Assembly: GCA_963763485.1 (NCBI GenBank)
Contig: CAVXOW010000004.1
Span: 526,157-590,156 of the forward strand
Source: CAWCKS01 sp963763485
GTDB lineage: Bacteria > Pseudomonadota > Alphaproteobacteria > Rhizobiales > Xanthobacteraceae
Length of the DNA stretch: 64,000 bases
Direction: 5' to 3'
Shown: one piece after another, positions 62,223 to 64,000 of the stretch
How the letters are laid out: every line of letters begins with the position of its first letter
How positions within the stretch are numbered: position 1 is the first letter of the stretch
The notes under the pieces: generated by a model
Told to the model about the DNA's origin: nothing
Seen by the model: only the letters and a program-made list of their open reading frames with translations
Database searches by the model: none
Made by a program: the position numbers and the translations under genes

Positions 62223-62483
62223 CGGAGCGGGTTCATCAAGGACCTCCGCAGCAAGCCAAAATTTGAAGACAACCTACGCAACCCGATGCTGGCGATGATG
62301 TACGGTTTCTCGCTGTTCTCTTGTATGGCGTCTGCAATGTCCGAACCGGGCGGCGCCGGCCTCGGCACTTTGGGGTTCAACCCGGAGATTGCAGAACGAA
62401 TGAGTTGCGATGCGGGGTTCACCCGATTCAAAATGCACGACTTCCGCGATCCCGGAAATCTCTACTACGAAGTAAAACGTTGA
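62223..62483 (+). pseudogene. C-terminal remnant of a SAM-dependent methyltransferase
   Basis: About 86 codons open from just after a TAA at 62220. The segment GFIKDLRSKPKFEDNLRNPM, then MMYGFSLFSCMASAMSEPGG, LGTLGFNPEIAERMS and FRDPGNLYYEVKR resembles the C-terminal end of a class I methyltransferase with a substrate-binding insertion; I recall this ending from such proteins. N-terminal SAM-binding motifs are absent. No start codon context. Remnant of a lost gene. Confidence 0.6.
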
Positions 62484-62627
62484 GCCGCATCAACTTCGGT
62501 GCGCAAGGAGCGATCACCGCCTCGCGCTAGAGCGAACAGAGAACAAAGCCTCCATCGCACACGGTGCGGCGTCATCAGAGTTTGGCTGGCGAAAGTTGAC
62601 GCCGAACATCCATCAAGGGGACATTAA

Positions 62628-63431
62628 ATGCCTGCTGATCCGGTCCTGTGGAGCCTCGATGAACGCGGGGTTGCGACGCTTACGCTGAACCGCCCCGAAG
62701 TGAACAATGCTTATGATGCAGGCCTCATCCATGGTGTGCTCGCGGCAATGGACGATCTGGGCAAGAAGCCTTCGCTCCGTGTCGTTGTCTTGAAGGGCAA
62801 CGGCAAGCACTTTCAGGCCGGCGCCGACCTAAAATGGATCAATGGCGTGCGGCCAAAATCGCCGGCCGAGAACGAGGCGGTCTCGCGGGCGACATTCGAA
62901 GCCGTGCAGCGACTGAACAGGCTACCGGTTCCGACCGTGGCGCTGGTGCAAGGCGGTTGTTTCGGCGGCGGCACAGGCGTCATTTCCGCTTGCGACGTGG
63001 TGATCGCAGCCGATAACGCGATGTTCTCGATCACAGAAGTGCGGTGGGGGCTGACCGCTGCGATCATCATCCCGCAGCTTTGCGACGCGATCGGCGTGCG
63101 GCAAGTTCGCCGCTATGCGCTGACCGGAGAACGCTTCGGCGCCGACGACGCGCGCCGCATTGGCCTCGCCCACGAGGTGGTGCCGCTGGCCGATCTGGAA
63201 AAAGCCGGAGCAAAGGTTGTGGAGCAATTGCTCGCCAACGGCCCTGAGGCCCTGGCCGAAACCAAGGCGCTGGCGATGGAAAGCTCGTTTGGCGGCATGG
63301 GCCTCGACGACGCGGCCTATGCGCGCCTTGTGCGAATGCATGCAGCCAAGCGGCAGACCAGGGAGGCCGGCCAGGGACTTGCCTCGTTTGCGGAAAAACG
63401 TCCAGCCAACTGGGCACTCCACGAAACATAA
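62628..63431 (+). CDS. Enoyl-CoA hydratase/isomerase family protein
   Basis: 267 residues, crotonase fold. HFQAGADLKWIN and GGCFGGGTGVISACDVVIAA form the oxyanion hole, and SITEVRWGLTAAIIIP carries a catalytic Glu. The pattern fits enoyl-CoA or methylglutaconyl-CoA hydratases. AAGGGG lies 7 bases before the ATG. Intact and on its own; no acyl-CoA partner gene is seen in the rest of the window. Confidence 0.9.
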   Translation: MPADPVLWSLDERGVATLTLNRPEVNNAYDAGLIHGVLAAMDDLGKKPSLRVVVLKGNGKHFQAGADLKWINGVRPKSPAENEAVSRATFEAVQRLNRLPVPTVALVQGGCFGGGTGVISACDVVIAADNAMFSITEVRWGLTAAIIIPQLCDAIGVRQVRRYALTGERFGADDARRIGLAHEVVPLADLEKAGAKVVEQLLANGPEALAETKALAMESSFGGMGLDDAAYARLVRMHAAKRQTREAGQGLASFAEKRPANWALHET

Positions 63432-63514
63432 TCCCATCAGCTACAGACCGCCAACTAGCCCATGGTCTCGCCGTCCTTTCTGCGCGGTCACGCGAGATCC
63501 TGACCTTCCTAAGG

Positions 63515-63757
63515 TTACTTCGACGCCTGAGCGATCTTGTGATCCAAATGACCGGTCTTGTGATCGCGTTGGAGTTGGCTAAGCGAGGTCTCATTGAGCT
63601 GATGCAGCACTTCGCTCAGCTTCACGGTTTCAGGGTAACCCGCCGCAAAGCTCTGTCCATATATTTTTCGCAACGTGCCGACGAGAGTGTTTCCGTGCTT
63701 GTGACTAATCTCGCCGTTCTGATCGCGGTGTCGACTATCGAGGCCAGGTTTTTTCAT
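63515..63757 (-). CDS. Small conserved hypothetical protein
   Basis: 80 residues: MKKPGLDSRHRDQNGEISHK, then NTLVGTLRKIYGQSFAAGYP, ending KTGHLDHKIAQASK. Basic and soluble. I have a sense of seeing such short proteins in Rhizobiales, with no assigned function. GGAGAG is 4 bases upstream of the ATG. Nothing recognisable follows to the window end. Confidence 0.7.
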   Translation of the reverse strand: MKKPGLDSRHRDQNGEISHKHGNTLVGTLRKIYGQSFAAGYPETVKLSEVLHQLNETSLSQLQRDHKTGHLDHKIAQASK

Positions 63758-64000
63758 GTTGCTCTCCTTACTCCCAAGCGCAGCATCTACCTGGCAGAAC
63801 GGGATGGCAACTTCCTGCGATCAAGCAGCGGATGGCAGCCTGGACTAGCGACGAGCAACCCGCGGATTGCGGATTGGAGGGTCGGCGAACGCGTGGTTCG
63901 AAACACCTTTTAGGCTTGATACCGGCCTCAATCATACGGCCAGTAGGTAAACCTGATGTCCGAGAAGGGTCGAACCCGGAAGTCGCGACACTGGTGCTCG
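63758..64000. other. Right-end gap
   Basis: About 240 bases without a gene I can support. A GGGTCGAACCCGGAAG stretch at 63968-63983 recalls a tRNA T-arm but the stem does not close; see rejected items. Confidence 0.4.

Noticed and set aside
63960..64000. Possible tRNA at the right edge (GGGTCGAACCCGGAAG)
   Set aside because: The T-stem does not pair over five bases and no acceptor stem is in reach; the window also ends.

Overview
The window looks like a chromosome segment of an alphaproteobacterium of the Bradyrhizobium/Rhodopseudomonas group. Reasons: high GC with strong GC3 bias; rhizobial-type RpoC and RpoB; a eukaryotic-type glutamine synthetase (glnII) behind a sigma-54-like promoter, with a small gstI-like gene divergently upstream; and many short palindromic intergenic repeats of the kind seen in this group. 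Genus is an inference from protein and repeat style, not from a search.

Layout. 1-22.9 kb holds the transcription/translation core, all on the minus strand: secE-nusG-rplK-rplA, then rplJ-rplL-rpoB-rpoC, then rpsL-rpsG-fusA (fusA runs off the left edge). Two accessory blocks interrupt it. Between rpoC and rpsL lie a flavin-oxidoreductase/methyltransferase fusion and an ABC exporter. Between rplA and rplJ lie an ECF41 sigma-factor locus with its own recognisable promoter, a MazE/MazF pair behind two operator-like arrays, and a ribbon-helix-helix-like protein behind a long inverted repeat. 23-37.9 kb is metabolic and accessory: a FG-GAP repeat protein, a serine-glyoxylate-type aminotransferase divergent from a large FAD/Fe-S 2-hydroxyacid dehydrogenase, a winged-helix/TPR regulator, two GFA proteins, a YghU-type glutathione transferase and a GMC oxidoreductase with its small subunit. 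An IS5-family element (37.96-38.80 kb) sits next to gstI. glnII follows, then a multidomain copper nitrite reductase (cytochrome c, cupredoxin, NirK). 44-55 kb has tRNA-Trp, a tandem pair of serine hydrolases, an alpha/beta hydrolase, three SDR enzymes, a histidine phosphatase and an acyl-CoA dehydrogenase with its phosphotransferase partner. 55.7-62.5 kb is a decaying mobile region: a 3' tRNA-Gly fragment, two complete IS1182-type elements and a remnant, a broken cNMP-binding/patatin gene and a methyltransferase remnant. The right end has an enoyl-CoA hydratase and a small conserved protein.

Quality caveat. Several genes that should be intact are broken by single-base indels: rpoB once, aminotransferase three times, FAD dehydrogenase three times, glnII once, nirK once, patatin once. 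rpoB is essential and the homology is continuous across the shift, so many of these are probably sequence errors. Three of the insertions fall exactly inside GANTC, the CcrM methylation motif of alphaproteobacteria. Where I list a corrected gene, the coordinates span the disruption.

Most interesting biology: the cytochrome c-cupredoxin-NirK fusion with a methionine-rich linker, the self-contained ECF41 locus with a matching promoter, the oxidoreductase-methyltransferase fusion beside an exporter with acidic tails, the double operator arrays at mazEF, and a palindromic repeat inserted in frame inside a coding sequence.
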